Made by a program: the position numbers and the translations under genes. Below are positions 13,904 through 14,346 of a stretch of 14,346 nucleotides of DNA, piece after piece. The notes under the pieces were generated by a model. The model searched no databases, was not told the origin of the DNA, and saw only the letters and a program-made list of their open reading frames with translations. This DNA comes from Chloroflexota bacterium (GTDB lineage Bacteria > Chloroflexota > UBA5177 > JANWHV01). Position 1 is the first letter of the stretch; each line of letters starts with the position of its first letter. Where the stretch lies: the NCBI GenBank assembly GCA_025924845.1, contig JAICHN010000083.1, forward strand, positions 1-14,346, in the 5' to 3' direction.

Positions 13904-14346
13904 GAGCCGCGAGGCGGAAGTGGCAGTGGTCCGTTCCCCTCAGCCGCGCAGCACCGCCGCGGCTGTCTCGGGGGCCACCGAGCGCCGCCTGGCCGGGGCC
14001 ATGGAGGTACCGATCGAACAGATCGCCGCCGATCCCTTGCAGCCGCGACGGGATTGGGACCACGACGACGGCAAACAGCGGCTGCGCGAATTGGCCGATT
14101 CGATTCTGGAGTTCGGACTGCTTCAGCCGTTGCTCGTGCGCGAGGAAGGGACGCTGCCCGACGGCAGGCAGCGCTATCTGATCATCGCGGGAGCGCGGCG
14201 GCGCGCCGCCGCCGAACGAGCCGGATTGGGCATGGTGCCCGTGGTGGTGCGGGGCGCCGAACAGGCCCGCATTCGAGTCCTGCAGTTGATCGAGAATCTG
14301 CAACGGCAGAATCTGAGTTGGCTGGACGAGGCGCGCGCCTACCAAG
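13890..14346 (+). CDS. parB: ParB/Spo0J-family partition protein (partial, 3' end outside window)
   Basis: The first 152 residues of a ParB. The ATG at 13890 has AGGAAGG 5 nt upstream and lies inside the last codons of parA, so translation is coupled. A polar, variable N-terminus (1-36) is followed by the ParB/Srx domain. This has EVPIEQIAADPLQPRRDW (39-56), ELADSILEFGLLQPLLV (67-83), the CTP-binding region IAGARRRAAAERAG (99-112, where many ParBs have GERR), and ENLQRQNLSWLDEARAY (135-151) entering the helical DNA-binding part. ParB binds parS and spreads as a CTP-dependent clamp (known of the family). The helix-turn-helix and dimer domain lie outside the window. Whether this pair is chromosomal or belongs to an integrated element cannot be told. 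Confidence 0.9.
   Translation, partial: MPRHKSREAEVAVVRSPQPRSTAAAVSGATERRLAGAMEVPIEQIAADPLQPRRDWDHDDGKQRLRELADSILEFGLLQPLLVREEGTLPDGRQRYLIIAGARRRAAAERAGLGMVPVVVRGAEQARIRVLQLIENLQRQNLSWLDEARAYQ

Noticed and set aside
1..14346. CRISPR arrays, rRNA genes or complete insertion sequences
   Set aside because: No regularly spaced long repeats, no rRNA motifs and no paired terminal inverted repeats were seen on either strand.

Overview
The window looks like a stretch of chromosome from a GC-rich, free-living bacterium. Sugar ABC uptake genes beside a six-hairpin glycosidase, an F420/NADP-type reductase, a TetR/DHA2 efflux pair and a ParAB locus would fit a Chloroflexota- or actinobacteria-like heterotroph. 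No rRNA or marker gene is present, so this is only a guess.

Layout. (1) 1-2558, minus strand: a carbohydrate ABC importer operon in the order substrate-binding protein, MalF-type permease, MalG-type permease (cut by the window edge). A strong hairpin lies between the binding protein and the permeases. (2) 2559-2977: a divergent control region with a LacI-type half-palindrome, facing a 788-residue glycosidase of the glycogen-debranching/glucoamylase-like fold (plus strand, to 5344). Together these form a sugar import and hydrolysis locus. (3) 5359-6765: a pentapeptide-repeat protein (minus) divergent from a Rossmann-fold F420/NADP oxidoreductase-like protein (plus). (4) 6766-7377: an intergenic stretch holding a 15-bp RNA stem-loop and a Nudix hydrolase that stops being Nudix-like just after its Nudix box. 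(5) 7319-10086, minus strand: a tightly coupled pair, a membrane-anchored double-cupredoxin protein followed 2 nt later by a membrane GGDEF/HD-GYP c-di-GMP enzyme. (6) 10087-10782: a promoter region with a direct repeat, a doubtful small ORF, and the decayed N-terminus of what looks like an ISAzo13-family transposase. (7) 10783-12991: a DHA2 multidrug exporter divergent from a TetR regulator, separated by a 27-bp periodic operator array that covers the regulator's ribosome binding site. (8) 13100-14346: parA overlapping a 3'-truncated parB.

The most original points are the operator array, the pairing of a cupredoxin with a dual c-di-GMP enzyme (possibly a copper or redox input to c-di-GMP signalling), the G-U-containing hairpin before the broken Nudix gene, and the fact that decayed genes flank the cupredoxin/c-di-GMP module on both sides, as if it had been inserted. 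No CRISPR array, tRNA, rRNA or complete insertion sequence was found.
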